Assembly: GCA_020831485.1 (NCBI GenBank)
Contig: JAFIGG010000024.1
Location: 1-46,206 of the forward strand
Direction of reading: 5' to 3'
DNA from: Opitutales bacterium
GTDB taxonomy: Bacteria > Verrucomicrobiota > Verrucomicrobiia > Opitutales > Oceanipulchritudinaceae
Length of the DNA stretch: 46,206 bases
Part shown: one piece after another, positions 26,127 to 36,142 of the stretch
Layout: every line of letters starts with the position of its first letter
Numbering within the stretch: the first letter of the stretch is position 1
Made by a program: the position numbers and the translations under genes
Notes under the pieces: model-generated
The model's input: the letters and a program-made list of their open reading frames with translations, nothing else
Databases searched by the model: none
What the model was told of the DNA's origin: nothing

Positions 26127-28816
26127 GGCAGGTTTTCCATAGTAGTTGGCGCAACTGTCTGTGGGGAGCCCGTTGCGGAAGTCAAGCGGTTCGTATTTTG
26201 CTGACTGCTCTAGCCCTCCTGCAGGGAGGCATCGTCCTGTTTGTCGTAATCGGCAAGGAAGTTCCCGTCCCGGCACCGCTTGGCCAATTAATCCTCGATC
26301 GCCTGATCGATGAACACTGGAGCGCCGAGTGGCGCGAACTTGAGCTCGACCTGCTTGGTGGCGTCCGGGCAAAGAACCTGCGGATCTACGATGACGTCAC
26401 CGGCACCTGGATTCTGGACATCGAAAACATCTGGCTGGATCTGGACTTCTGGGAAATCCTGACCGGCCGGGGGCCCGGTTTGAATCGCCTGTATATTTCG
26501 AACGCTCGCATGAACGCTCCGGCGATGTACACCCGCAGCGGGGTCGATGAACGCCTGATCGACCAGATTGCGACCGAAATCGAAATGGGCGGCGACTGGA
26601 TTCAATTTCACCACCTGCAATTTCGCATCGGAGGCCACAATGTGATTTTGTCATCTCCCGACCGCCTGGAGATGGACTGGACGGGAGAGACCCACGACCT
26701 CAACCTCCCCAGCTACCTGCGGCAACTGGTTGTCCGCATCCAGCGGGCGGCGGACCGCGCTCCACAGATGAGTCCGGCCCGAATCATCGGCCAGATCCGC
26801 TCGACCCCTGAAAACGGTTGGAAACTGGATGCATCCCTGGCAGTCAACCGGATCGACCTGCCCTCCGGCTACGGCAGCGCTCACAACGCTGAGTTGATAT
26901 TCGAAGGAGTCGAATGGCCGGACGAGTTGGTGACCGGCAGCTTGCGGATGCGCGCCGGCTGGGTGGGCATCGAAAGCCCCGCCCTGGAAATGTCTGCGAT
27001 TTCCCTCTACCTTCCGAGATTCCGCTTCGAGTCCCGCGAGCACTGGGCGGTGGAAAATCTACAGGCCGAGCTGCGCAAAATCGAGACTCCATGGGTCAAC
27101 CTGAAACAAATCGGTACCCTGCTGTCCATCGACAGTGAGCGCCTGGCGCCCTCCGGAGAAATCCGGGCGGTCTACAATAACAGCCCCTTCCAAGTTCAAT
27201 TTGCAGACTTGCAACCCGACCTCTCCGGCCTGGTTCAAGTCCAGGCGGAGCTGAACGATCTGCCATCCGTTCTCGCCCAGTTCATGGAGCCCGAATGGAT
27301 TGGGTTTGTGCCGGTCACCAAGTCTCCCATCCGGTTAAAAGCCGACCTCAGGCTGGATCCAGGCGGCGTCCCGGAATCCGCTCACTGGCAGGCCAATCTC
27401 GCATCCGTACAATACCGCGAGACCCTGATTCCATTTGTCCGGGCTAAAGGCGTCAGCAACCATGCGAGAACCGAAATCGAACCGGCGGATGTGTGGATCA
27501 GCCCTGACGAGCAGGTGCGGCTGCAATACCACCAGCACTACCCAAATCCAGTCTTTCTTCTGACCGCAATAGGACACAGCCGGCAGCCGTTGCTCAATCC
27601 AATCCTCGATTTCGACTGGTGGTGGCAGATTTGGGAATTTGTCACGCCTGGCGAGAAGCCCGTCTTCGCCGACGTCCGGGTCGCCGGTATCTGGGGACAG
27701 GAAAACCAGGTCCAATCCTGGGTAGGGATAGCCGCCGACGAAGGCTTCTTTCGGGAGCTTCCGCTCAAGCGTCTGGACCTGAGCATCGCCCAGCAACCCG
27801 GGCAGGTAGACCTCTACCGTCTGGACGGCGAAACCGCTGGGGGCCAATTTTCAGGCTCCCTGCACTGGAGACAGCCCGATCCGGGTCAGGGCAATCCCAA
27901 CGATCAATTTTTCCGCGTCAAGGGACAGATGCCTGTTCAAGAACTCAGGCAATTTGCCGGCGAAGGCTTCGACTGGATCGAGGAGATCCGGAGTGATGCC
28001 GCCCCGGAGGTCGACTTTTACCTTGAGCGCAAACAGGCATCCATCGCCGAGGACCACCAGGAAGCCGTCGTCAAGGTGCACCATCCGGCGGATGTCGAAA
28101 TTTTTGGACTCCCCGTTTCCAATCTGAAAACCCTGGCCCGCCACAGCCCTGGGAAGCTGAAACTAAATTCAACCCACTTAAGCTTTATGGATGGATCGGT
28201 CTGGCTGGACCTTAGTATCGACGAACTGGGCAGCGAATTCCCCAGCTTCGCCACCCGTATCCGAGCCCGTGGGGTTGAGCACGAATCCATGCTCAATCTG
28301 TTCCGAGGCCAGTTCCTTGACTGGGAGGAATCCGAACTCATCGCCGTCGGCGACAAACCGGGCAAACACGATAGCGACCTTCGCCTGCGCGGGCGCTTTG
28401 GCGAAACCAACAGCTACCAGGGTTCGGGCCGGAACCGCATCACCGAGGCAGAACTGGGCAAGGTTCGTCTGTTCGGCGAGCTCTCCCGCGCATTGGAAGC
28501 GGTCGGGTTGCCTTTCACATCCCTTCAGCTGGAGACCGCCGAGGCGCACTGGACCCTCGCCGACGGCAAACTCAAGCTCCCCGCAGTGCGTGTCGATGGA
28601 CCCTCAATCCGGCTAAGTGCCCACGGCGAAGTGGGCATCCCGGATACCGATCTAGACTTTGTCGTTCAGGCTTTTGTCATCCGCGGTTTGTTCGGCCTGG
28701 TCCTGCGACCAATGAATCTCGTGCTCGAATTTCGCCTTGGCGGCCAATTGGACGACCCCAGCTGGGGCCTCCGCATCAACCCCTTCCGCTGGCTGGGGAC
28801 GGGAACCGGTCCCTGA
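26123..28816 (+). CDS. Large AsmA/YhdP-like envelope protein
   Basis: 897 residues with one N-terminal membrane segment (about 24-44, ILLTALALLQGGIVLFVVIG). A very long, beta-strand-rich region without further membrane helices follows, which reads like the repeating groove of AsmA-clan (AsmA, YhdP, TamB) proteins. The N-terminal pattern ELDLLGGVRAKNLRIYDDVTGTWILDIENIWLDLDFWEIL is the usual 'where the substrate layer begins' motif of the clan, and the C-terminus (LPAVRVDGPSIRLSAHGEVGIPDTDLDFVVQAFV...LRPMNLVLEFRLGGQLDDPSWGLRINPFRWL) matches the AsmA-like C-terminal region. Related proteins are thought to bridge the periplasm and move lipids. It closes the ABC/GldG/DUF4340 operon (4-nt overlap). 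Family assignment is by pattern, not alignment. Confidence 0.65.
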   Translation: MRQVFHSSWRNCLWGARCGSQAVRILLTALALLQGGIVLFVVIGKEVPVPAPLGQLILDRLIDEHWSAEWRELELDLLGGVRAKNLRIYDDVTGTWILDIENIWLDLDFWEILTGRGPGLNRLYISNARMNAPAMYTRSGVDERLIDQIATEIEMGGDWIQFHHLQFRIGGHNVILSSPDRLEMDWTGETHDLNLPSYLRQLVVRIQRAADRAPQMSPARIIGQIRSTPENGWKLDASLAVNRIDLPSGYGSAHNAELIFEGVEWPDELVTGSLRMRAGWVGIESPALEMSAISLYLPRFRFESREHWAVENLQAELRKIETPWVNLKQIGTLLSIDSERLAPSGEIRAVYNNSPFQVQFADLQPDLSGLVQVQAELNDLPSVLAQFMEPEWIGFVPVTKSPIRLKADLRLDPGGVPESAHWQANLASVQYRETLIPFVRAKGVSNHARTEIEPADVWISPDEQVRLQYHQHYPNPVFLLTAIGHSRQPLLNPILDFDWWWQIWEFVTPGEKPVFADVRVAGIWGQENQVQSWVGIAADEGFFRELPLKRLDLSIAQQPGQVDLYRLDGETAGGQFSGSLHWRQPDPGQGNPNDQFFRVKGQMPVQELRQFAGEGFDWIEEIRSDAAPEVDFYLERKQASIAEDHQEAVVKVHHPADVEIFGLPVSNLKTLARHSPGKLKLNSTHLSFMDGSVWLDLSIDELGSEFPSFATRIRARGVEHESMLNLFRGQFLDWEESELIAVGDKPGKHDSDLRLRGRFGETNSYQGSGRNRITEAELGKVRLFGELSRALEAVGLPFTSLQLETAEAHWTLADGKLKLPAVRVDGPSIRLSAHGEVGIPDTDLDFVVQAFVIRGLFGLVLRPMNLVLEFRLGGQLDDPSWGLRINPFRWLGTGTGP

Positions 28817-28935
28817 CAAAGCGCAAAGCCTAAAGCAGCGCGACCAATAGGATTGCCATGCACTCGATTCCTTTTACGTTTGCTCTTTCAGAATAAATAT
28901 TTCTAACGTCAATTTCACCTCAATCATACCTAATC

Positions 28936-28952
28936 GGAGGAAACGACCTTTG
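28936..28952 (+). promoter_or_regulatory. accB: Strong ribosome binding site with TTG start of accB
   Basis: GGAGG at 28936-28940 lies 9 nt before TTG 28950. TTG is the only start that gives the family N-terminus DLKEIKQIVDLM; the next Met is 12 codons in. A rare initiation codon with a good Shine-Dalgarno site suggests tuned expression of the biotin carrier. Confidence 0.75.
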
Positions 28953-29387
28953 GACCTAAAAGAAATCAAGCAGATAGTCGATTTGATGAAACGCGCGGCG
29001 CTGACCGAATTTGAGATCGAGGAGAAAGACCTCAAGCTTCGGATCTGTCGCAGTAATGGCGAATCACAGATCATTATGGCCCAGCCACAGGCCGCGCCCG
29101 TGCAGCACGCTCCCGCTCCTGCGGCAGCCGAATCCAAACCCGCCCAACCAGAAGGAAAAGTTATTAAGTCTCCTATGGTCGGCACCTTTTACAGCTCTCC
29201 GAATCCGGAAAGCCCGGCTTTTGTTCAAAATGGCGATTCCGTGCATGCAGAAACCGTTGTCTGCATCATCGAGGCCATGAAGGTCATGAACGAAATCAAA
29301 GCGGAAACTTCGGGGAGAATCACCGAAGTTCTGGTCAAAAACGGCGAAAGCGTCGAATATGGCCAACCGCTTTTCCGCATCGTCTGA
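28950..29387 (+). CDS. accB: Acetyl-CoA carboxylase biotin carboxyl carrier protein
   Basis: 145 residues, typical BCCP size. N-terminal AccC-binding helix (1-35: LKEIKQIVDLMKRAALTEFEIEE), then a Pro/Ala/Gln-rich hinge (about 43-70) and a C-terminal biotinyl domain. That domain contains KSPMVGTFYSSPNPESPAFV (with the BCCP thumb region) and the biotinylation site EAMKVMNEI, with Lys111 as the target. It carries CO2 from AccC to the carboxyltransferase for malonyl-CoA synthesis. It starts with TTG. accC follows 27 bp later, the usual order. As the only biotin carrier seen in the window it may conceivably serve the biotin-less OadA-like subunit, but this is speculation. Confidence 0.95.
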   Translation: MDLKEIKQIVDLMKRAALTEFEIEEKDLKLRICRSNGESQIIMAQPQAAPVQHAPAPAAAESKPAQPEGKVIKSPMVGTFYSSPNPESPAFVQNGDSVHAETVVCIIEAMKVMNEIKAETSGRITEVLVKNGESVEYGQPLFRIV

Positions 29388-29414
29388 TCCTTTCATCTTC
29401 ACCCTTTCTCTCTC

Positions 29415-30797
29415 ATGCTGAAAAAGATCCTCATCGCTAACCGCGGTGAAATTGCCCTGCGAATCATCCGCGCGTGCCGTGAGCTCGGAATTGAAACGGT
29501 TGCCGTTTATTCCGAAGCCGACGAGCAGTCACTGCACGTTCAGTTGGCAGATGGTGCCATCTGCATCGGCCCCGCCGCTGGATCCGAGAGCTACCTGAGG
29601 GCTGAGCGAATCATCGCCGCAGCGGAAATTGCAGACGTAGACGGCATTCATCCCGGTTATGGTTTTCTCTCTGAAGATCCGGATTTCGCCGAACAATGTG
29701 AGCAGTGCAATATCAAGTTCATCGGCCCCCGCTCGGACAGCATCCGCATGATGGGTGACAAGGCGATTGCCCGCGAAACCGTTAAGGCCGCAGGCGTCCC
29801 GACCGTGCCGGGCAGCGAAGGCGTCATTCGGGATCCGGACGAAGCTCTTGAAGTTGCCGAGCAGATCGGATTCCCCGTTATCATCAAGGCTGTGGCCGGT
29901 GGTGGTGGTAAGGGAATGCGCCTCGCCCACAATTCAATGTCCTTCAAAAAGGAGTTTGCCGCCGCCAGCAACGAAGCGGCCAAGGCATTCGGCAATGGCG
30001 CCGTCTACATTGAAAAGTACATCGAGGAACCACGCCATATTGAATTCCAGTTGCTTGCGGATGAACACGGCAATGTGGTTCACCTTGGCGAGCGCGACTG
30101 TTCCGTTCAGCGCCGACACCAAAAGGTCATTGAAGAAGCCCCAAGCCCGTTCCTGAAACCGGAAATGCGGGAAGAAATGGGTCGGGCCGCTATCGCAGCC
30201 GCAAAAGCCTGTAACTATTGGAACGCAGGGACCGTCGAGTTTCTGGTCGATAAGCACCGCAATTTCTACTTCATCGAAATGAACACCCGGATCCAGGTGG
30301 AGCATGGGGTCACCGAAGAGGTCACAGGCATTGACCTGATCAAACAGCAATTCCGGATCGCAGCCGGGGAGAAACTGGCTTTCAAGCAGGAAGATATTCA
30401 AATCCGCGGCCACGCCATCGAGTGCCGTATCTGTGCTGAAAATCCAGCAATGAATTTTGCTCCCAGCCCGGGAGAAATCACCCTTTATTATCCGCCCGGT
30501 GGGCACGGTGTTCGCCTCGACAGCCATATCTATGGTGGTTACACGGTCCCGCCTTATTACGACAGCATGATCGCCAAGGTCATCTCCTACGGGGTGAACC
30601 GAAACCAGGCCATAGACCGCATGTACCGCGCACTCAGCGAATACTTGATACGGGGCATACACACAAACATTGCCTTTAACCGTGCAATCATCAAGGATCC
30701 TGTATTCATCGAAGGCGATGTGACCACCCGTTTCATTGAGGACTTCCTCAAGCGAACACCCAAAGACCTTTTCCACTCGCCGCCACCCAACGAATAA
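29415..30797 (+). CDS. accC: Acetyl-CoA carboxylase biotin carboxylase
   Basis: ATP-grasp enzyme of 460 residues that carboxylates biotin on AccB. N-terminal domain [34 protein letters not shown], glycine-rich ATP loop [35 protein letters not shown], and the catalytic [20 protein letters not shown]. In most biotin carboxylases the last block reads VEHPVTE; here Pro is replaced by Gly. The catalytic residues (Glu, Asn, Arg) are kept, so activity is expected. The C-terminal block [13 protein letters not shown] is present. It lies 27 bp after accB and 34 bp before the Asp23 gene, probably in one operon. Confidence 0.95.
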   Translation: MLKKILIANRGEIALRIIRACRELGIETVAVYSEADEQSLHVQLADGAICIGPAAGSESYLRAERIIAAAEIADVDGIHPGYGFLSEDPDFAEQCEQCNIKFIGPRSDSIRMMGDKAIARETVKAAGVPTVPGSEGVIRDPDEALEVAEQIGFPVIIKAVAGGGGKGMRLAHNSMSFKKEFAAASNEAAKAFGNGAVYIEKYIEEPRHIEFQLLADEHGNVVHLGERDCSVQRRHQKVIEEAPSPFLKPEMREEMGRAAIAAAKACNYWNAGTVEFLVDKHRNFYFIEMNTRIQVEHGVTEEVTGIDLIKQQFRIAAGEKLAFKQEDIQIRGHAIECRICAENPAMNFAPSPGEITLYYPPGGHGVRLDSHIYGGYTVPPYYDSMIAKVISYGVNRNQAIDRMYRALSEYLIRGIHTNIAFNRAIIKDPVFIEGDVTTRFIEDFLKRTPKDLFHSPPPNE

Positions 30798-30831
30798 TAG
30801 CCAAGCAAACATTCCAACCCCAGTTCACACC

Positions 30832-31260
30832 ATGCTAGAATCAGACAACATTGACGACATAGACTCACTGGAACCCCTTCAAGAGGACTCCAGCCTCGGC
30901 AGCATCAGCATCAACAACGAAGTCGTGGCAAACATCGTGGCGTTGGCTGCACGCGAAGTGCCGGGTGTTGTTTCCCTTGCAAGCGGGGGCCTCAAGGAGG
31001 ACATTGCCGGCTTTTTTGGCAGTAAGCGCGATGGCAGGGTCTCCATTGTTGAAGACGAAAATGGATCCTATGTAATTGGCGTAAAACTGATCCTGACCTT
31101 CGGCGTGCAACTCGCGAAGGTCGCGGAGGAGGTCCAGATCGCGATCCGGGACCAAGTCCAGAATATGACCAACAAGGACGTTTCCCGCGTCAACGTCATC
31201 GTCGACGGAATTCGCCAGAACAATCCGAAAGGGGAGCCCGAGGAAGGCTCTCCGGACTGA
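30832..31260 (+). CDS. Asp23/Gls24 family envelope-stress-like protein
   Basis: 142 residues from ATG 30832. The Asp23/Gls24 domain spans about 23-128: SISINNEVVANIVALAAREVPGVVSLA, then VGVKLILTFGVQLAKVAEEVQIAIRDQVQNMT and VSRVNVIVDGIR, the usual three-part pattern. In Firmicutes, Asp23 proteins are cytosolic, abundant, and tethered to the membrane by AmaP. There is no signal peptide or membrane helix; the N-terminus is acidic (ESDNIDDIDSLEPLQED). The next gene encodes a membrane protein with similarity to AmaP architecture, suggesting an equivalent pair. It sits behind accBC in apparent co-transcription. Confidence 0.85.
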   Translation: MLESDNIDDIDSLEPLQEDSSLGSISINNEVVANIVALAAREVPGVVSLASGGLKEDIAGFFGSKRDGRVSIVEDENGSYVIGVKLILTFGVQLAKVAEEVQIAIRDQVQNMTNKDVSRVNVIVDGIRQNNPKGEPEEGSPD

Positions 31261-31333
31261 TTTCCCGGACATTGAGCCCTGCCGGGAAATATCCGTTTGA
31301 TTAATTTCTGGGACACTTTACCTTCCTCCTCTG

Positions 31334-31885
31334 ATGGATATTTTCCCTGAGCAGATTCAGTCTTATCTGGACGAGCTGTCCTACCTGACAGAACCTCCCT
31401 ACATTTATCTGTGGACAACGATCATTGTCCTGCTGGTGGTTTTGTACCTGATACGGAGTTACCGGCGCAGCCACCGACCCATCGTGCCTTTTAAAACAGA
31501 GGGAGGTTCTATAGAGATCGCTCCGCACACTCTGCGAGGCATTATCCAACAATCGGTCTTGACGGTAGCCGGCGTGCAGAAAGTAAACTGCCGCCATTAC
31601 GTCCGTGGCCGAAGCCTCAAAGTCAAAATTGCCATTCATCTTCAGGCCACTGCGCGCCTCAAAGAGGTTGAAAGCGAAATCAAAAAACAGGTTCGGGGAA
31701 TACTCTGGGAACAATTTGGCATGGAGAATATAGAGCCAATTGACATAAAGGTGGTCAAGCTGGTGGGAGAACCGGCGATACACCGCTCCGAAACCAAAAC
31801 ACTTGAATTGGATGATTACGAGGTCGAGGCTTCCATCGAAGAAGACTTGGACCGCACTGACAAATCTGAACCCCCACGCAACTAA
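31334..31885 (+). CDS. AmaP-like membrane-anchored protein (Asp23 partner candidate)
   Basis: 183 residues. One transmembrane helix near the N-terminus (about 23-43, IYLWTTIIVLLVVLYLI) is followed by a basic patch RSYRRSHRP, so the bulk is cytoplasmic by the positive-inside rule. A soluble domain (about 58-150) follows: SIEIAPHTLRGIIQQSVLTVAGVQKVNCRHYV, LKVKIAIHLQA and VESEIKKQVRGILWEQFGMENIEPIDIKVVKL. This resembles a degenerate Asp23-like fold, as in AmaP of Firmicutes. The acidic C-terminal tail includes DDYEVEASIEEDLD. It is 73 bp after the Asp23 gene and 9 bp before metY. Assignment rests on architecture and neighbourhood, not on a search. Confidence 0.6.
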   Translation: MDIFPEQIQSYLDELSYLTEPPYIYLWTTIIVLLVVLYLIRSYRRSHRPIVPFKTEGGSIEIAPHTLRGIIQQSVLTVAGVQKVNCRHYVRGRSLKVKIAIHLQATARLKEVESEIKKQVRGILWEQFGMENIEPIDIKVVKLVGEPAIHRSETKTLELDDYEVEASIEEDLDRTDKSEPPRN

Positions 31886-33199
<1,314 letters not shown>

Positions 33200-33211
33200 G
33201 CTTGAGGGATA

Positions 33212-34303
33212 TTAATTTTCTTCGCCTACGCGACGGAACACTCCGTCGCGTATTTTTTTGGACTGATCCGGATAGTCGGTAAAGATCCCATCCACTTTCA
33301 AATCCACAAACAATTTGAGGTGGAGCGCCTCAAAACCAATCCACCGGGGCAAGCCCTCTCTTCTGAGGGTAAAAGTAAAGACCTTTAAGCTGCGGGCATG
33401 GGCTGCCTCGACCAGGGTGCCTGACACCATTGAAGTGTTGTCGCCCTCCCATTCGGGATCCAGGCGCTCGTTGTCTGGCTCCACCGGCATCCACTCCGAG
33501 CTGCGAAGCAATTGGGGCCAGTGTGGTCCGATCGCGTCGGCATAGCGCGCTACCCGGTCGAGCCCCTCGGAGCTGCGCATCGCCTCAAAGTCAGTCCCTT
33601 CAGCTTCAAGCCAATGGTTCTCGCCGATCAGCTGCACAAGGCGCAATTGATTCCCATATTGATTTCTCATCTGCTGCAGGACCTTTGGATCAAAGGACTG
33701 CAAATAGAAGTTACTGTCACCATCGAGGTATCCGTACTGCCGCAATACCTGCAGCGTGGCCTCGCCGATGTCGTAACCTTCGACGGCATGAAATCCAGGC
33801 ATCTTCAACTCGGGAAAGATCCCGACTTCGCGGCCCGACTTACGGTTCAGTCCATCGATCAACTCGAGGGATTCGGCAAGACTCATGACACGGCCCGCAA
33901 CCGCCCCGCTATAACGGTCGGGATACCTCGTCATCCCGGTCAATGGGTTTCGCGAAGGCTGTTTCTCCAGCTGGCGGATTTCCTCCCAATTAAAATCAAT
34001 GGCATAATAATGACCATCTTCACGGGCACGGTCCGGAAATCGCTCCGCGACGTCCGTGGCTAGCTCCAAATACAAGTCGTGCAAGACGATAGGAATGCCG
34101 TCCCGCGTGAGGACCACATCCTGCTCGATAAAGTCTGCTCCCTGCGCATGTGCCTTTGCATACGCTTCAACAGTGTGCTCGATTGCATAGCCCGAAGCCC
34201 CGCGATGAGCAATAATCCACGGCGGCGCTAAATCGACAGGGCCTGCGGCTTTGGCCGTTCCAAAAATTCCGGCCAGAAAAGTACTGATCAGGGTGCGTAA
34301 CAT
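33212..34303 (-). CDS. glpQ: Secreted glycerophosphodiester phosphodiesterase
   Basis: 363 residues, close to GlpQ (358 in E. coli). A signal peptide is present (MLRTLISTFLAGIFGTAKAA), cleavage probably after AKA/AKAA, so it is periplasmic. The GDPD active site is intact: H33-R34 in IIAHRGASGYAIEHT, E60 and D62 in DFIEQDVVLTRDG, and H75 in IVLHDLYLE. It hydrolyses glycerophosphodiesters to glycerol 3-phosphate and an alcohol. It is the last gene of the LysM-NifS-recF-TauE series, 31 bp after tauE. The last 15 codons coincide with the metY terminator on the other strand. Confidence 0.92.
   Translation of the reverse strand: MLRTLISTFLAGIFGTAKAAGPVDLAPPWIIAHRGASGYAIEHTVEAYAKAHAQGADFIEQDVVLTRDGIPIVLHDLYLELATDVAERFPDRAREDGHYYAIDFNWEEIRQLEKQPSRNPLTGMTRYPDRYSGAVAGRVMSLAESLELIDGLNRKSGREVGIFPELKMPGFHAVEGYDIGEATLQVLRQYGYLDGDSNFYLQSFDPKVLQQMRNQYGNQLRLVQLIGENHWLEAEGTDFEAMRSSEGLDRVARYADAIGPHWPQLLRSSEWMPVEPDNERLDPEWEGDNTSMVSGTLVEAAHARSLKVFTFTLRREGLPRWIGFEALHLKLFVDLKVDGIFTDYPDQSKKIRDGVFRRVGEEN
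33227..33259 (+). terminator. Strong rho-independent terminator of the accB-metY unit, inside glpQ
   Basis: TACGCGACGGA (33227-33237) and TCCGTCGCGTA (33242-33252) form a perfect 11-bp stem with an ACAC loop, followed by seven T residues on the plus strand. It lies 27 bp after the metY stop. On the minus strand the same bases encode the GlpQ C-terminal segment IRDGVFRRV. Confidence 0.9.
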
Positions 34304-34334
34304 ATCGAAAGTTCAAGGTCCCTGGCTCAGGCAC

Positions 34335-35054
34335 TTATGCGATGACGAGCTTTAGACCTACGAATATAATAAAGACCCAAACCAGTCTTTCAAACTGCTT
34401 TTGCGGAATCCAGCTTACCACCCGAGGTGCAACCAGCGCTCCAAGGATCGCCAATGGTGCCAATAGAAAACTGGTTTTCAGGGATTCGAAGTGGATGATA
34501 CCCAGGTCGACCTGAAGGGGTACCTTGACCAGGTTCACTATGAAAAAACACCAGGCTCCGGTGCCGATAAAGGCGAGCTTTGGCAATCCGATTGACAGAA
34601 AATAGATCTGCGCAACGGGTCCGGCCGCATTTGCCACCATGGTGGCAAAACCTCCGGTGATACCCATACCGGCGCGAAACAGGTAATGGTGCGGAATCAC
34701 CGCTCCCAGCTTCAGCATTCGCATGAAGGTCATCAACAGCACAATGCTTCCAATCAGGCGCTGAAAGCCCGTATTGCTGAGCCAATCAAACACAAAATAA
34801 CCGAGGACAATGCCCACCCCCAGCCAGGGCAACAGGCGCAGCAGGTAGTGCCATTCAACATGACGCCGGTAGACGGTCACCGCAACCACGTCCGCTGCGA
34901 TCAGCACCGGCAACAAAAGCCCAACTGAAGCCTTGGGGTCAAAAACCATAGCGAACAGCACCACTGCCAGGTTGCCGACACCGGGAATGCCACCCTTGCC
35001 GAGACCAACAGATAAGGCCGCCAAACCCGCAAGTACCCAGGACGCCCAATCCAT
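34335..35054 (-). CDS. TauE/SafE family sulfite/sulfoacetate exporter-like permease
   Basis: Integral membrane protein of 239 residues with seven to eight hydrophobic segments (WVLAGLAALSVGLGKGGIPGVGNLAVVLFAMVF, VGLLLPVLIAADVVAVTVY, LLPWLGVGIVLGYFVFDWL, FATMVANAAGPVAQIYFLSI, LAPLAILGALVAPRVVSWI, LVWVFIIFVGLKLVIA). Two typical TauE half-repeats are seen: G-rich first helix with KGGIPG and the NAAGP motif in the second half. The family exports sulfur-containing or organic anions, but specificity cannot be inferred. The start codon shares 1 nt with the recF stop (TGATG). Its placement behind a cysteine desulfurase gene hints at sulfur chemistry. Confidence 0.85.
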   Translation of the reverse strand: MDWASWVLAGLAALSVGLGKGGIPGVGNLAVVLFAMVFDPKASVGLLLPVLIAADVVAVTVYRRHVEWHYLLRLLPWLGVGIVLGYFVFDWLSNTGFQRLIGSIVLLMTFMRMLKLGAVIPHHYLFRAGMGITGGFATMVANAAGPVAQIYFLSIGLPKLAFIGTGAWCFFIVNLVKVPLQVDLGIIHFESLKTSFLLAPLAILGALVAPRVVSWIPQKQFERLVWVFIIFVGLKLVIA

Positions 35055-36142
35055 CAGGCCCCAGCCCCTTTGACGATTTTGCCCTTTTCCACCTGCCAGA
35101 TCTGCCAGGCGCAGCCCTCCGGACCGGTCGGCGGACGAGTGCCTGTTGCCAACAATTGGTGCCCACTACCAACGGAACGCCAGAAGCCCTGCTGTCGCTG
35201 CGGATCGAGTTCGCCGAGAATGTCATCAGCAAGAATCACCGGCGACAAACCGGTCTTCTCGTGGATCCAGTGCATTTGCGCCAGGCGCAATGCCAGCACC
35301 AGGCCGCGCTGCTGCCCCTCTGAAGCGTATTCGCGGGCACGGTGATCCAACAAACGCAGGGCAAAATCATCGCGGTGTGGCCCGATCCCGGTCGTTTCCC
35401 GCGCGCGGTCCTTGTCGCGATTGGCATCCAGAAGCGCCTGGAATTCTCCAGCTGTTTGCCATTGTCCTGACGGGCGATAGACCAGCTCGGGCGCCTCCTC
35501 CTCAGGGCTGATCACGCGATACGCCTCCTGAAAATGGCGGTCGAGGTAGGCCAGGGACGACTTTCGCAATTGCTGTAAAGACTCCGCCGCCTGCACGAGT
35601 AACTGCTCGAAGGGTCGAAACAGTGCCGGAGCCGCACGCTGCTTAAAGAGCGCATTCCGTTCCCGGAGTGCCTGATGATAGCTGCGCAAGGCGTTGTAAT
35701 AGAACGGATCGACCGAGGCCACCGCCAGGTCCAGAAAGCGCCGTCGCAATTGTGGCGATCCACGCAGCATCTGGATATCCTGAGAACTGAGGGCAACCGT
35801 GGCAAAGGTCCCGATAAAGTCGGCCAGCTTGTCGACCGGATTTCCATCCACTTCGACCGTTCGACTGCGCCCCTCTATGGCAATGGCAACCTCGGTCTCA
35901 CCCATGCGCGGATGGTCGACCGTGAAATGCAGGTGAGCCCCACCCTGTGTTTTCCACCCCACCAGAGCCGCCATATCCTGAGTGCGAAAGGATCTCAAGG
36001 CCGTCAGCATGCCCACCGCTTCCAGCAAATTGGTTTTTCCCTGGCCATTCGCGCCCAGAAAGAAGTGCGCATTACCAGTCAAATCCAGATCCACAGAGGC
36101 CAGGTTTCGAAATTGGTAGCTGCGTATTTTCAGAATGCGCAT
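35054..36142 (-). CDS. recF: DNA replication and repair protein RecF
   Basis: SMC-like ABC ATPase of single-strand gap repair, loads RecA with RecO/RecR. 362 residues from ATG 36142; the TTG just upstream is also possible but unnecessary. N-terminus MRILKIRSYQFRNLASVDLDL, Walker A GANGQGKTNLLEAV at about 30-43, TGIGPHRDDFAL, signature-type ASEGQQRGLVLALRLAQ, and Walker B VILADDILGELDPQRQQ. Usually recF lies in the dnaA-dnaN-recF-gyrB locus; here it is between a cysteine desulfurase gene (1-nt stop/start overlap) and a TauE permease, away from dnaA/dnaN. Confidence 0.95.
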   Translation of the reverse strand: MRILKIRSYQFRNLASVDLDLTGNAHFFLGANGQGKTNLLEAVGMLTALRSFRTQDMAALVGWKTQGGAHLHFTVDHPRMGETEVAIAIEGRSRTVEVDGNPVDKLADFIGTFATVALSSQDIQMLRGSPQLRRRFLDLAVASVDPFYYNALRSYHQALRERNALFKQRAAPALFRPFEQLLVQAAESLQQLRKSSLAYLDRHFQEAYRVISPEEEAPELVYRPSGQWQTAGEFQALLDANRDKDRARETTGIGPHRDDFALRLLDHRAREYASEGQQRGLVLALRLAQMHWIHEKTGLSPVILADDILGELDPQRQQGFWRSVGSGHQLLATGTRPPTGPEGCAWQIWQVEKGKIVKGAGA

